Of a stretch of 64,000 nt of DNA, positions 18,697-26,730 are shown piece by piece. The first letter of the stretch is position 1; each line of letters begins with the position of its first letter. The position numbers and the translations under genes are program-made. Below the pieces are notes generated by a model. That model was given only the letters and a program-made list of their open reading frames with translations. It ran no database searches and was not told where the DNA came from. The stretch is from Croceivirga lutea. Its GTDB lineage: Bacteria > Bacteroidota > Bacteroidia > Flavobacteriales > Flavobacteriaceae. The stretch covers positions 62,001 through 126,000 of the forward strand of contig NZ_JACJUK010000008.1 in NCBI RefSeq assembly GCF_014235875.1. Direction: 5' to 3'.

Positions 18697-21606
18697 CTAA
18701 TTAATAATAGAATCATAAATAGCTTCTTGTATTCTTGTTCTGAGCCCACTTTTTACCAGTAATCTATTAGTTGCTGACGGATAGGTTCTATTGGAAAGAA
18801 AAACATAAACAATTTCTTCTTCTGGGTCTGCCCAAGTATAAGTTCCAGTAAATCCGCTGTGTCCAAAACTTTGCCTTGAAACACATCCACAGGTTGGCCC
18901 TGATTCTTTTAATTGTGGTTTATCAAAACCAACTCCTCTTCTTACATCTTCATTACAGAAGTAGCACGTATTAAATTTTTTAACTGTTCTTGCACTCAAA
19001 AATCTATCACCCCCATAAAAACCACCTTGAAGATACATTTGCATAATTTTTGCGACGTCTAAAGCATTACCAAATAAACCAGCATGACCGCCAACTCCAC
19101 CTTGCATGGCTGCACCCATATCATGCACATGACCTTGAATAGTTTGGTATCTAAAGTAGTCGTCTTCTTCTGAAGGAATAATTTGATTTCGATTAAATTT
19201 TTCAAGGGGTTTATACCCCATATGATTTGCGCCCAAGGGTTTAAGCAAATATTCATCTATAAGAACGTCTAAACCTTTACCGTAATAATTTTCAATATAT
19301 TTTTTAAAGACATAATAGCCAATATCACTATATCTATATCGCTTAGATTTTAAGCTTTGTCTTCCAATTCTGTTGTATATAGAATCTTTATATGCCTGAG
19401 TAATAAATAATCTATCAGCTACTTGAACGGTATAATCACCAACCGGCTCTCTTCTATAAAATAAATCTGAAGGTTTTTTATTATCATCTAAAGTACTTAA
19501 ATAGAATGCAATCCAAGCTGGTAGTCTTCCATAGTGAGAAAGTGACCTTAGTACAGTAACATCTTTTAGTTCTGTATCTTCAAATTCTGGTAATAGTTCT
19601 TTAAAAGTGTTGTTTAATTGAATACTGCCCTGTTCTTCCATTTGCATTAAAATAGGCAACGTAGAAAGTATTTTTGTTAATGAGGCTAAATCATAAATAT
19701 GGTCGGCAGTAACACTATCTTTTGAAGTAAAGGTAGGTTTACCAAAACTTTTATCGTAAACCACCTTACCCTTTCTAGAAACAATTACTTGTGCCCCAGG
19801 AAACATAAGTGAGTCTAACCCTTGTTTAACTAATCTGTCTACCTGAGCCAACCCGTTAGAACTTAACCCTACTCGCTCTGGCAAACTATAGCCCAATCTA
19901 CCAATAGCTTCTGTTTCAATTGAAGTATTCACTGGAAATATAGTTCTAATAGATGCAGGTAACTTGCCTTTTGCTCCTAAAGCTCCATATAACAATTCAG
20001 CAGCTTTAACTTGAGCAATCTCACTATTTTGATAAGCTAAGAGTATGGCATCTATTGAAGAATAGTCAAAAATGTCGTTAAGTGCATATGGGTTAGTAAA
20101 AGAAGTGAGTATAGTATTACTTGTTCTAAACTTTGAGATTTCTTGAATCCAAAACTTTTCGTTCGCTGTTAGTTTATGACTTTTCCATGGACTTTGATTA
20201 CTCTTGTGTACCCCAATAATTACTAAATTAAAATTGCGAAGTTTTTCTCTGTATCCAGCCAAATCATTGGCTAATACCTCTGTTACCTCACCATATTTTT
20301 TTAGCGTATCTATAAAAGTAGAACCATCATCATCACCAAACTTTACATAAGCCACCTTTTTCTTTTCTAAAACTTTTATGGGTACAAGAGAGAACCTATT
20401 TTTAACTAATGTCAAGGCATTTTCTATGGCTTCTTCATATACTAAGTCGTTCTCTATAGTATTTAAATCTTGATATAAATTCTCAACAGCTACAGGCTTG
20501 TACTTATGTAAACCCGCTTGATATTTAGCTTGTAAAACCTTTTTTACAGAAGCTGCCAATCTTTTTTCGGTAATTCTTCCTTCTTGGTATGCCTTTATCA
20601 AACTTTGTTTAGCGGCAATAGCATCTTCCGGAATCAATAAAACATCATTACCCGCCAAAAATGCTGATAAACCTACTTCTCCAGGTGGTGCAAACTTAGA
20701 TACAGCATGCATATTTAATGCATCTGTAAACACTAGACCTTTATACTTTAATTCATCCTTCAATAAACCCGAAATAATTCTTTTTGAAAGTGAAGAAGGT
20801 AAACCTTCAACAGTTTCATAGGCTGGTATGTTTAAGTGTGCAACCATAACACTACTTAAACTTGAGTTTATAAGTTTCTTGTACGGATAAAGTTCAATAG
20901 AATCTAATCGCTCTTTGGTAAAATCTAAAAATGGTAACGCTTTATGTGAGTCGGTTGCAGTATCTCCATGTCCAGGAAAATGTTTAGCAGATGATAAAAT
21001 ACCTTCACTGCTCATACCTCTTAAAAAAGCAGCAGCAGCAGTAGCTACATTTTCTCGGTTTTCACCAAAAGACCTATTACCAATTATAGGATTGTCAGGG
21101 TTAATATTAATATCTAAAACCGGAGCAAAATTTATATGAACGCCTAATCTTTTACAATGCTTACCAATTTGCTTTCCTACTTTTTCTATAACTAACGTAT
21201 CTTTAATAGCACCTAAGGTCATATTCCAAGGAAAGGCATAAGTACTATCTAACCGCATGGCCAAACCCCATTCAGCATCCATTGCTACTAAAAGAGGTAC
21301 TTTGGCAACTTTTTGAAAATCGTTTGTTAATCTTGCCTGCCTTACCGGTCCTCCTTTTGAGAAGATAACACCACCAATATCTCCTCTAGAGACCATGCTT
21401 TTAATATTGTTAGTAGTGTTTTTATCATGGCTAGAAAAAACCATAACCATAATTAGCTGACCAACCTTTTCTTCTAATGAAAGATTATCATAGGTTTTAT
21501 CTACCCATGATTGTTGCGCTAAAGAATCTAATGTTACGAGAGGATTTTTTTGAGCAATGGTTGAAGTAAAGAAAACCATGGCTAGTATAAACAGCGTTTT
21601 ATTCAT
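18697..21606 (-). CDS. GH3 NagZ-like glycosidase fused to class C beta-lactamase-like domain
   Basis: A two-enzyme fusion of about 969 residues. The start at 21606 gives MNKTLFILAMVFFTSTIAQ, a normal signal peptide; ATGs at 21612 and 21621 are possible. The first half is a GH3 beta-N-acetylglucosaminidase with the NagZ signature AKHFPGHGDTATDSHKALP near residue 215 and the nucleophile segment LVFTDALNM near 295. The last third is a serine beta-lactamase/DD-peptidase-like domain with the SxxK motif in LASLTKIL near residue 640, a YSD motif in RYRYSDIGYY, and HSGFTG as the third box. It is probably periplasmic peptidoglycan recycling or remodelling (inference). This architecture is common in Bacteroidetes. 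Confidence 0.9.
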   Translation of the reverse strand: MNKTLFILAMVFFTSTIAQKNPLVTLDSLAQQSWVDKTYDNLSLEEKVGQLIMVMVFSSHDKNTTNNIKSMVSRGDIGGVIFSKGGPVRQARLTNDFQKVAKVPLLVAMDAEWGLAMRLDSTYAFPWNMTLGAIKDTLVIEKVGKQIGKHCKRLGVHINFAPVLDININPDNPIIGNRSFGENRENVATAAAAFLRGMSSEGILSSAKHFPGHGDTATDSHKALPFLDFTKERLDSIELYPYKKLINSSLSSVMVAHLNIPAYETVEGLPSSLSKRIISGLLKDELKYKGLVFTDALNMHAVSKFAPPGEVGLSAFLAGNDVLLIPEDAIAAKQSLIKAYQEGRITEKRLAASVKKVLQAKYQAGLHKYKPVAVENLYQDLNTIENDLVYEEAIENALTLVKNRFSLVPIKVLEKKKVAYVKFGDDDGSTFIDTLKKYGEVTEVLANDLAGYREKLRNFNLVIIGVHKSNQSPWKSHKLTANEKFWIQEISKFRTSNTILTSFTNPYALNDIFDYSSIDAILLAYQNSEIAQVKAAELLYGALGAKGKLPASIRTIFPVNTSIETEAIGRLGYSLPERVGLSSNGLAQVDRLVKQGLDSLMFPGAQVIVSRKGKVVYDKSFGKPTFTSKDSVTADHIYDLASLTKILSTLPILMQMEEQGSIQLNNTFKELLPEFEDTELKDVTVLRSLSHYGRLPAWIAFYLSTLDDNKKPSDLFYRREPVGDYTVQVADRLFITQAYKDSIYNRIGRQSLKSKRYRYSDIGYYVFKKYIENYYGKGLDVLIDEYLLKPLGANHMGYKPLEKFNRNQIIPSEEDDYFRYQTIQGHVHDMGAAMQGGVGGHAGLFGNALDVAKIMQMYLQGGFYGGDRFLSARTVKKFNTCYFCNEDVRRGVGFDKPQLKESGPTCGCVSRQSFGHSGFTGTYTWADPEEEIVYVFLSNRTYPSATNRLLVKSGLRTRIQEAIYDSIIN

Positions 21607-21708
21607 TGGCATGAATATCAATTTCAGGATTAAAGGGTAATCAAAAATAAAAATTAAGATGACAATTGGCTCAAAAATGAGCTATACCGTATTAATTTTA
21701 AGATAATC

Positions 21709-22191
21709 TTACATAAAACGGGCATGCCAACTTTCTGCGGCTGGAACTTCCCAATGCTCAAGAAACTCGCCTTTAGTAGTCACTAAATTGTTAAAAACAA
21801 TGGTATTTAAAGAAACAGCCTTATCCTTAGCCATTTTTCTAAAATCTTTAAGTGGTTTATAAGCTACATACTCACCTTGCTTATAGCTTACGTTCATTTT
21901 ATCTAACAACACCACATTAAAGCGTTCTTCCACACTTTGTATAAAATGAACAGAGGCATCTATAGAACAACCTGAAGCACTCGCTAAAGATTGGTCTAAG
22001 CCTAACACTATAAAACGATTATATGGTAACACATAACCCGCTTTTAAGTCTGAACCATGGGCTGTCCATTGGTCCAAAAATTTTGATAAAGCTGGTTCTA
22101 GTTCATTTACCTCATCTTCAGAAAAAGTACGATTGCATTGATAAATCCATATTCGAGATTCATCTGGGAGTGTATTAAAGTCTACCAACAT
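21709..22191 (-). CDS. Conserved protein of unknown function beside Fe-S proteins
   Basis: 160 residues, soluble, no signal peptide or membrane segment. It begins MLVDFNTLPDESRIWIYQCN and contains WTAHGSDLKAGYVLPYNRFIV and SGCSIDASVHFIQSVE. I recall homologues in Flavobacteriaceae carrying the name ABC transporter ATPase, but no Walker A, Walker B or LSGGQ motif exists here, so that name is unsupported. It starts one base after the CCG-domain gene ends and is certainly in its operon. An accessory role to the Fe-S redox pair is possible. Confidence 0.8.
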   Translation of the reverse strand: MLVDFNTLPDESRIWIYQCNRTFSEDEVNELEPALSKFLDQWTAHGSDLKAGYVLPYNRFIVLGLDQSLASASGCSIDASVHFIQSVEERFNVVLLDKMNVSYKQGEYVAYKPLKDFRKMAKDKAVSLNTIVFNNLVTTKGEFLEHWEVPAAESWHARFM

Positions 22192-22192
22192 A

Positions 22193-22978
22193 TTAAAGCG
22201 AATTTGCTAAAAGTTCAGCCACATCTAATACCGTTACGGTATCTTCTTTTTCGTGAGCTTTAATACCGTCTGTCATCATGGTGTTACAATATGGGCAACC
22301 AGTAGCAATTATATTAGGCTTGGTCTCTAATGCATCTTTGGTGCGTAGTATATTAATATCCATATCTCCTTTCTCTGGTTCCTTAAACATTTGAGCTCCG
22401 CCTGCACCGCAACAAAGGGCAGTTTGCTTATGACGCTTCATTTCAACCAAATCCGCGTTAGTTTTTTTCAATACCTCACGGGGTGCTTCATAAACATTAT
22501 TTGCTCTACCTAAATAGCAAGGGTCGTGAAAGGTTATTCGCTTTCCTTTGTATTCACTTCCTTCAACAACCAATCTACCACTGTCTAGTAATTCTTTAAG
22601 ATATTGGGTGTGGTGAATTACGTCATACTTACCACCTAAACCAGGATACTCATTTTTTAGGGTGTTAAAAGAATGTGGGTCACAGGTTACAATTCTTTTT
22701 ATTTCATAACCATTTAGCAATTCAATATTCATCATTGCTTGCATTTGAAATAAAAACTCGTTTCCTGCTCTCTTAGCAACATCACCAGTAGAACTTTCTT
22801 CTGGTCCTAATACTGCAAAGTCTACGTTAGCTTTGTTTAATAATTTTACAAATGCACGCGATATTTTTTTTGCTCTATCATCATAACTACCGGCTGAACC
22901 AACCCAGAACAATATTTCTGGTTGTTTACCTTCTGCCATGAATTGCTCCATGGTCTTAACCTTTAGCTGCTCACTCAT
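22193..22978 (-). CDS. CCG-domain (HdrB/GlcF-like) Fe-S oxidoreductase subunit
   Basis: 261-residue cytoplasmic protein of the heterodisulfide-reductase B family. The second CCG motif is complete: Cys154 (HDPCYLGR), Cys189-Cys190 (LCCGAGGAQ), Cys228 and Cys231 (GCPYCN). The first motif keeps the spacing but has Ser28, Ser62-Ser63, Asp100 and Ser103 where cysteines would be expected. By family it is the catalytic partner of the adjacent membrane Fe-S protein, moving electrons between a soluble substrate and quinones. The substrate is unknown. It starts ten bases after the upstream gene. Confidence 0.88.
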   Translation of the reverse strand: MSEQLKVKTMEQFMAEGKQPEILFWVGSAGSYDDRAKKISRAFVKLLNKANVDFAVLGPEESSTGDVAKRAGNEFLFQMQAMMNIELLNGYEIKRIVTCDPHSFNTLKNEYPGLGGKYDVIHHTQYLKELLDSGRLVVEGSEYKGKRITFHDPCYLGRANNVYEAPREVLKKTNADLVEMKRHKQTALCCGAGGAQMFKEPEKGDMDINILRTKDALETKPNIIATGCPYCNTMMTDGIKAHEKEDTVTVLDVAELLANSL

Positions 22979-22988
22979 AGCTTTTATA

Positions 22989-24314
22989 TTATTCGTTTAC
23001 CCAATTTAATCTGTCCATTTGATTGTACGGCCAGGGGGCACCGTTGTTCTCAATATTAGACATCATATTATTCAATTCCATTGGGGCTGCAGATTGTTCC
23101 ATTACTAAATAACGTCTCATTTCTACAATTATACTTAAAGGGTCTATACTTACCGGACATGCCTGAACACAAGCATTACAAGTGGTACAAGCCCATAACT
23201 CCTCTTTAGTTATGTAATCATCTAAAAGCTGTTTACCGTCTGGTACAAATTCACCATTATTAGCATCTATATTAGCACCAACTTCTTCTAAACGGTCTCT
23301 GGTATCCATCATAATTTTACGAGGAGACAATTTTTTACCAGTTTGATTTGCTGGACACTCACTGGTACATCTACCACACTCTGTACAGGTATATGCATTT
23401 AATAATTGTACCCAATTTAAATCCATAACATCAGAAGCGCCAAACTTTTCTGGTTCTCCTTCTGGTTCTTCAGTTGTCGCAGCAAAAGGGTCTGCAGATG
23501 GGTCCATCATTAACTTTACCTCTTTAGTCACAGCATCTAAATTTGAAAACTCTCCTTGAGGATTAACCCTACCATAATAGGTGTTCGGAAAAGCTAATAG
23601 AATATGTAAATGCTTTGAATAGTAGAGATAGTTTAAAAAGAATAGAATACCTAAAATATGCAACCACCAAGCTGTACGTTCAAAGATTACCAATGTTGAC
23701 TCACCAACACTATCAAACAATGGGGCAATAAATTGGCTAATTGGATAAGCTCCTGCCTTTACATAATGCGCTGCTCCTAATTCTTGAAGTTGTAAATCAA
23801 CCGCATTCATTGTTAAGAATAAAAACATTAAAACAAGTTCAATGTAAAGAATTAAGTTACCATCCTTTTTTGGCCAACCTTTCATTTCTGGTTTTAAAAA
23901 TCGTTGAATACGAATTACGTTTCTTCGCAACCAAAAAATTACTACAGCTACAATAACCAAGAATGCTAAAATCTCGAAAGAACCAATTAAAAAGTCATAG
24001 AAGCCTCCCATAAAGGCAAATATTCTATGGGTGCCAAATAAACCATCAATTATGATTTCTAAAACTTCAATATTGATGATGATAAAACCTACATAAACAA
24101 TTACATGTAGAAAACCTGCAACTGGTCTAACCACCATTTTACTTTGGCCTAAAGCTATTCTGGTCATATTTTTAAGCCGAGTAGATTTATCGTTAGAAAC
24201 ATCTACAGCTTTGCCAAGCTTAATATTTCTTGTCAACTTTTTAATATTTCTTACAAAAAAGCCAACACCAACTACTAGTGCAAGCGCAAAAATTATATTA
24301 GGTAAGTAATGCAT
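22989..24314 (-). CDS. Membrane Fe-S protein with two 4Fe-4S clusters (HdrC/DsrM-like)
   Basis: 441 residues. The N-terminal half has about six membrane helices (IIFALALVVGVGFFV, VAGFLHVIVYVGFIII, ILAFLVIVAVVIFWL, LILYIELVLMFLFLTM, WWLHILGILFFLNYLYY), resembling the heme-b NarI/DsrM-type quinone-interacting domain. The C-terminal half carries two 4Fe-4S motifs, CTECGRCTSECPANQ and CTTCNACVQACPVS, on the cytoplasmic side. With the following CCG protein it should form a quinone-linked electron-transfer complex. It begins two bases after the MlaD-type gene stop, so all are co-transcribed. Confidence 0.9.
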   Translation of the reverse strand: MHYLPNIIFALALVVGVGFFVRNIKKLTRNIKLGKAVDVSNDKSTRLKNMTRIALGQSKMVVRPVAGFLHVIVYVGFIIINIEVLEIIIDGLFGTHRIFAFMGGFYDFLIGSFEILAFLVIVAVVIFWLRRNVIRIQRFLKPEMKGWPKKDGNLILYIELVLMFLFLTMNAVDLQLQELGAAHYVKAGAYPISQFIAPLFDSVGESTLVIFERTAWWLHILGILFFLNYLYYSKHLHILLAFPNTYYGRVNPQGEFSNLDAVTKEVKLMMDPSADPFAATTEEPEGEPEKFGASDVMDLNWVQLLNAYTCTECGRCTSECPANQTGKKLSPRKIMMDTRDRLEEVGANIDANNGEFVPDGKQLLDDYITKEELWACTTCNACVQACPVSIDPLSIIVEMRRYLVMEQSAAPMELNNMMSNIENNGAPWPYNQMDRLNWVNE

Positions 24315-24316
24315 TG

Positions 24317-25282
24317 TTAGTTATTAATTTCTTCAGCAGGGTCGTTTTCTGGTAAAGTATATTCTTTCTGTTTTTTACCAAAAACCGATACGTTTACATA
24401 ACGCTTTGGATTTAGTCTAAAATCTTGTAGTAAGAGGTCTAATTCTTTACTAGCACTAGACAAATTATTATAAAGTTCTTCATTATTGGCCATTTTACCG
24501 AGTGTACCCTGACCTTGTTCTATTTTACCTAAAAGTAAATTTAAATTTTCTACAGACTTAGAAAAATCTTGCATTGTATTTTCTAAGTCAGCTTCTTTAA
24601 GTTGATTAGAAATGGTAGCAAAGTTGCTAGTAATAGCATTTACATTCTTTAGCGAGCTATCTAATTCTGTTTTATTATCATCCATTAACGCATTTAAGGC
24701 ATTGGCACTTTTTTGAAAACTCTGTACCAAGTTGTTTAAACCCGCAATACTTTGCCTTAATTCTAATTTAGTTTTATCATCTAAAACCTCATTAACGTTT
24801 ACCAATAGTGAATCTGCATTAGAGACCGCATCTTCAACCTTTAATTGCAAAGGAGTTAGTTTTTCTTGAACTAATTCTGTTAAACCAGGTTTAATCACAG
24901 CTTTTAATGTGTCTCCAGATTGTACTACAGCACTACCATCAAAAACAGGATTTATTTGAATTCCTTTACCACCAATAATACCAGTATCAAAAAGTTCTGC
25001 CGTACTATTTTTAGAAAACTCAAATTTGTTATTAATGATTAGGGTAACCAAAAGTTTACCACTTTTATCTTTGAATTTGATATCACTTACATTACCTACA
25101 TTAAAACCATTAATGGTCACAACAGTACCTGTTTGTAAACCTCCAACATGATTGTAAACTGCATAGAGCTTTTTACTCTCATCAAAGATTGAATTGGATT
25201 TTAAATAACTGAAACCCAAAATAAATAAGGCAATTCCAGCAAGAACAATAATTCCGGTTTTAACTTCTCGGGATAATTTCAA
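24317..25282 (-). CDS. MlaD/MCE-family lipid-transport protein
   Basis: 321 residues with one N-terminal membrane anchor (TGIIVLAGIALFILGFSYL) and an MCE domain around residues 36-115 (VYNHVGGLQTGTVVTINGFN, VGNVSDIKF). A long helical region with heptad-like Leu/Asn-rich segments follows (residues 140-280). MCE proteins form periplasmic rings or tubes that shuttle phospholipids between the membranes. MlaE/MlaF-type permease and ATPase genes are not in this window. It lies between an amidase gene and the Fe-S pair. Confidence 0.9.
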   Translation of the reverse strand: MKLSREVKTGIIVLAGIALFILGFSYLKSNSIFDESKKLYAVYNHVGGLQTGTVVTINGFNVGNVSDIKFKDKSGKLLVTLIINNKFEFSKNSTAELFDTGIIGGKGIQINPVFDGSAVVQSGDTLKAVIKPGLTELVQEKLTPLQLKVEDAVSNADSLLVNVNEVLDDKTKLELRQSIAGLNNLVQSFQKSANALNALMDDNKTELDSSLKNVNAITSNFATISNQLKEADLENTMQDFSKSVENLNLLLGKIEQGQGTLGKMANNEELYNNLSSASKELDLLLQDFRLNPKRYVNVSVFGKKQKEYTLPENDPAEEINN

Positions 25283-25333
25283 GCGATTCTTTTTTTGGTT
25301 ACCAACAAAATTAGCGAATAATTTGGAGTAAGA

Positions 25334-26599
25334 TTATTGTTTTTTAGCTAATTTCTGGGCCTGATACAACGGTATACGTTCTCCATTTTTATATCCTACT
25401 ACATAACAATCTGAATATCCTTTACTTTTTGCAGTAGCTTTTAGAGCTTCGGCTTCGGCCATTGTAGCTGCGTTACCATAGGTATAACGGTACAAGTTTT
25501 TATAGGGTTCTTTAGATATTTGGTCTAAACCGTTAAAATATTTTGGTTCTAAAGGATATACTTCAGCAGAAGCTTTTAATTGTACTCTGAAAGTAATTTC
25601 ACCAGAAGGCTTTGAAACTATAGGTGTTTTATCTTGAACAACCTTATTTTCTGGTTTCTGAACTTGGGTTGTAGTAACTTCTTTTTTTTCTGGTATTGGT
25701 TTTGTTTCGGTTTTTGTTACCACAGGTTTTTTAGGTGTATTCTCTGGAGGCATTCTATTTTCGAGGGTAATATCTTCTTTTTTGTCTACCTCTAAAGTTG
25801 GAGTTAAATCAATTGAACTTGCTTCCATACCGTTCTTAAAGTTAACAACAGCATCTGCTATTGCCTTACCCATTTCTTGTTTTCCTTGTTGAGAATTTAA
25901 ATAAGCACCCTCGTTTCTATTGGTTAAAAAACCAACTTCGACTAAAACGCTTGGCATAAAAGTTTGATGCAAAACAATAAAACCTGCTTGCTTAACTTTT
26001 CTATTTTTTCGATTTAATTTATTGGTAAAATTATCTTGAATTAGTTTGGCAACTTGTACACTTTGTTCTAAAAATTCTTCTTGCATTATAGTAAGACCTA
26101 TTACTGATTCTGGCGCGTTAATGTCATACTCACCATACTTAACCTCATAATTGTCTTCTAGATAAATAACAGAATTTTCCTTTTTAGCTACATCAAAGTT
26201 TTGCTTATTGGCATGCAAACCAAGCACAAATGTTTCTGCACCAGAAGCGTCAGAACTGTGAGAATTACAATGAACAGATACAAATAAATCGGCATTTGAC
26301 TCATTTGCGATAGCACCTCTTTTCTCTAGACCTATAAACGTATCATCTTTTCTAGTGTATACAACTTTAATGTTTTTTTGTTTTCCTAATAATTTGCCTG
26401 CTTCTATAACAATAGCTAAGGCAATATCTTTTTCTAAGTAGCCATTACCTAAATTACCGGGATCATGACCTCCATGGCCGGCATCAAGTACAACAACAAA
26501 TTCATCAATGGGATTTGGTGCGGTATCATTTTTGTGGAAAGCAGATAACGACAAAAACAATCCAACTACGAGAATGATTATAAAACCCTTTTTATACAT
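25334..26599 (-). CDS. N-acetylmuramoyl-L-alanine amidase (Ami_3) with SPOR-like tail
   Basis: 421-residue exported amidase that cleaves the bond between MurNAc and the L-Ala of the stem peptide. A signal segment (GFIIILVVGLFLSLSAF) precedes the zinc amidase domain, which has VVLDAGHGGHDPG, the Glu in NGYLEKDIALA, VSVHCNSH and the catalytic Glu in VLVEVGFLTNR. A Pro/Lys/Thr-rich linker (about 270-330) connects to a C-terminal SPOR-like domain (FRVQLKASAEVYPL ... SDCYVVGYKNGERI), likely binding denuded glycan at division sites. It is the first gene of the five-gene minus-strand run down to 21709 and divergent from lptD. Confidence 0.93.
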   Translation of the reverse strand: MYKKGFIIILVVGLFLSLSAFHKNDTAPNPIDEFVVVLDAGHGGHDPGNLGNGYLEKDIALAIVIEAGKLLGKQKNIKVVYTRKDDTFIGLEKRGAIANESNADLFVSVHCNSHSSDASGAETFVLGLHANKQNFDVAKKENSVIYLEDNYEVKYGEYDINAPESVIGLTIMQEEFLEQSVQVAKLIQDNFTNKLNRKNRKVKQAGFIVLHQTFMPSVLVEVGFLTNRNEGAYLNSQQGKQEMGKAIADAVVNFKNGMEASSIDLTPTLEVDKKEDITLENRMPPENTPKKPVVTKTETKPIPEKKEVTTTQVQKPENKVVQDKTPIVSKPSGEITFRVQLKASAEVYPLEPKYFNGLDQISKEPYKNLYRYTYGNAATMAEAEALKATAKSKGYSDCYVVGYKNGERIPLYQAQKLAKKQ

Positions 26600-26675
26600 A
26601 AGAACGATTAACTTTTAGAATTCCCTCTTGGTTAAAATAATGGTAAACTCCTTAAAGGGGAATTAAAAATATATG

Positions 26676-26683
26676 TAAGTTTG
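26676..26683 (+). promoter_or_regulatory. Candidate -7 box of lptD
   Basis: TAAGTTTG, a full match to TAnnTTTG, 47 bases ahead of the TTG start of lptD in the divergent amidase/lptD gap. It supports a start at 26731, since transcription would begin about 40 bases earlier. Confidence 0.45.
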
Positions 26684-26730
26684 GCAATCAAAAAGCGAGC
26701 CAAGCTTCTACAAAAATAGAAACAATCAAC

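Noticed and set aside
21669-21682. GCTCA-AAAA-TGAGC hairpin after the 160-residue gene as terminator
   Set aside because: The stem is only about 5 bp and no T run follows on the minus strand.
21709-22191. ABC transporter ATPase
   Set aside because: No Walker A, Walker B or signature motif is present despite that name being used, as I recall, for homologues.
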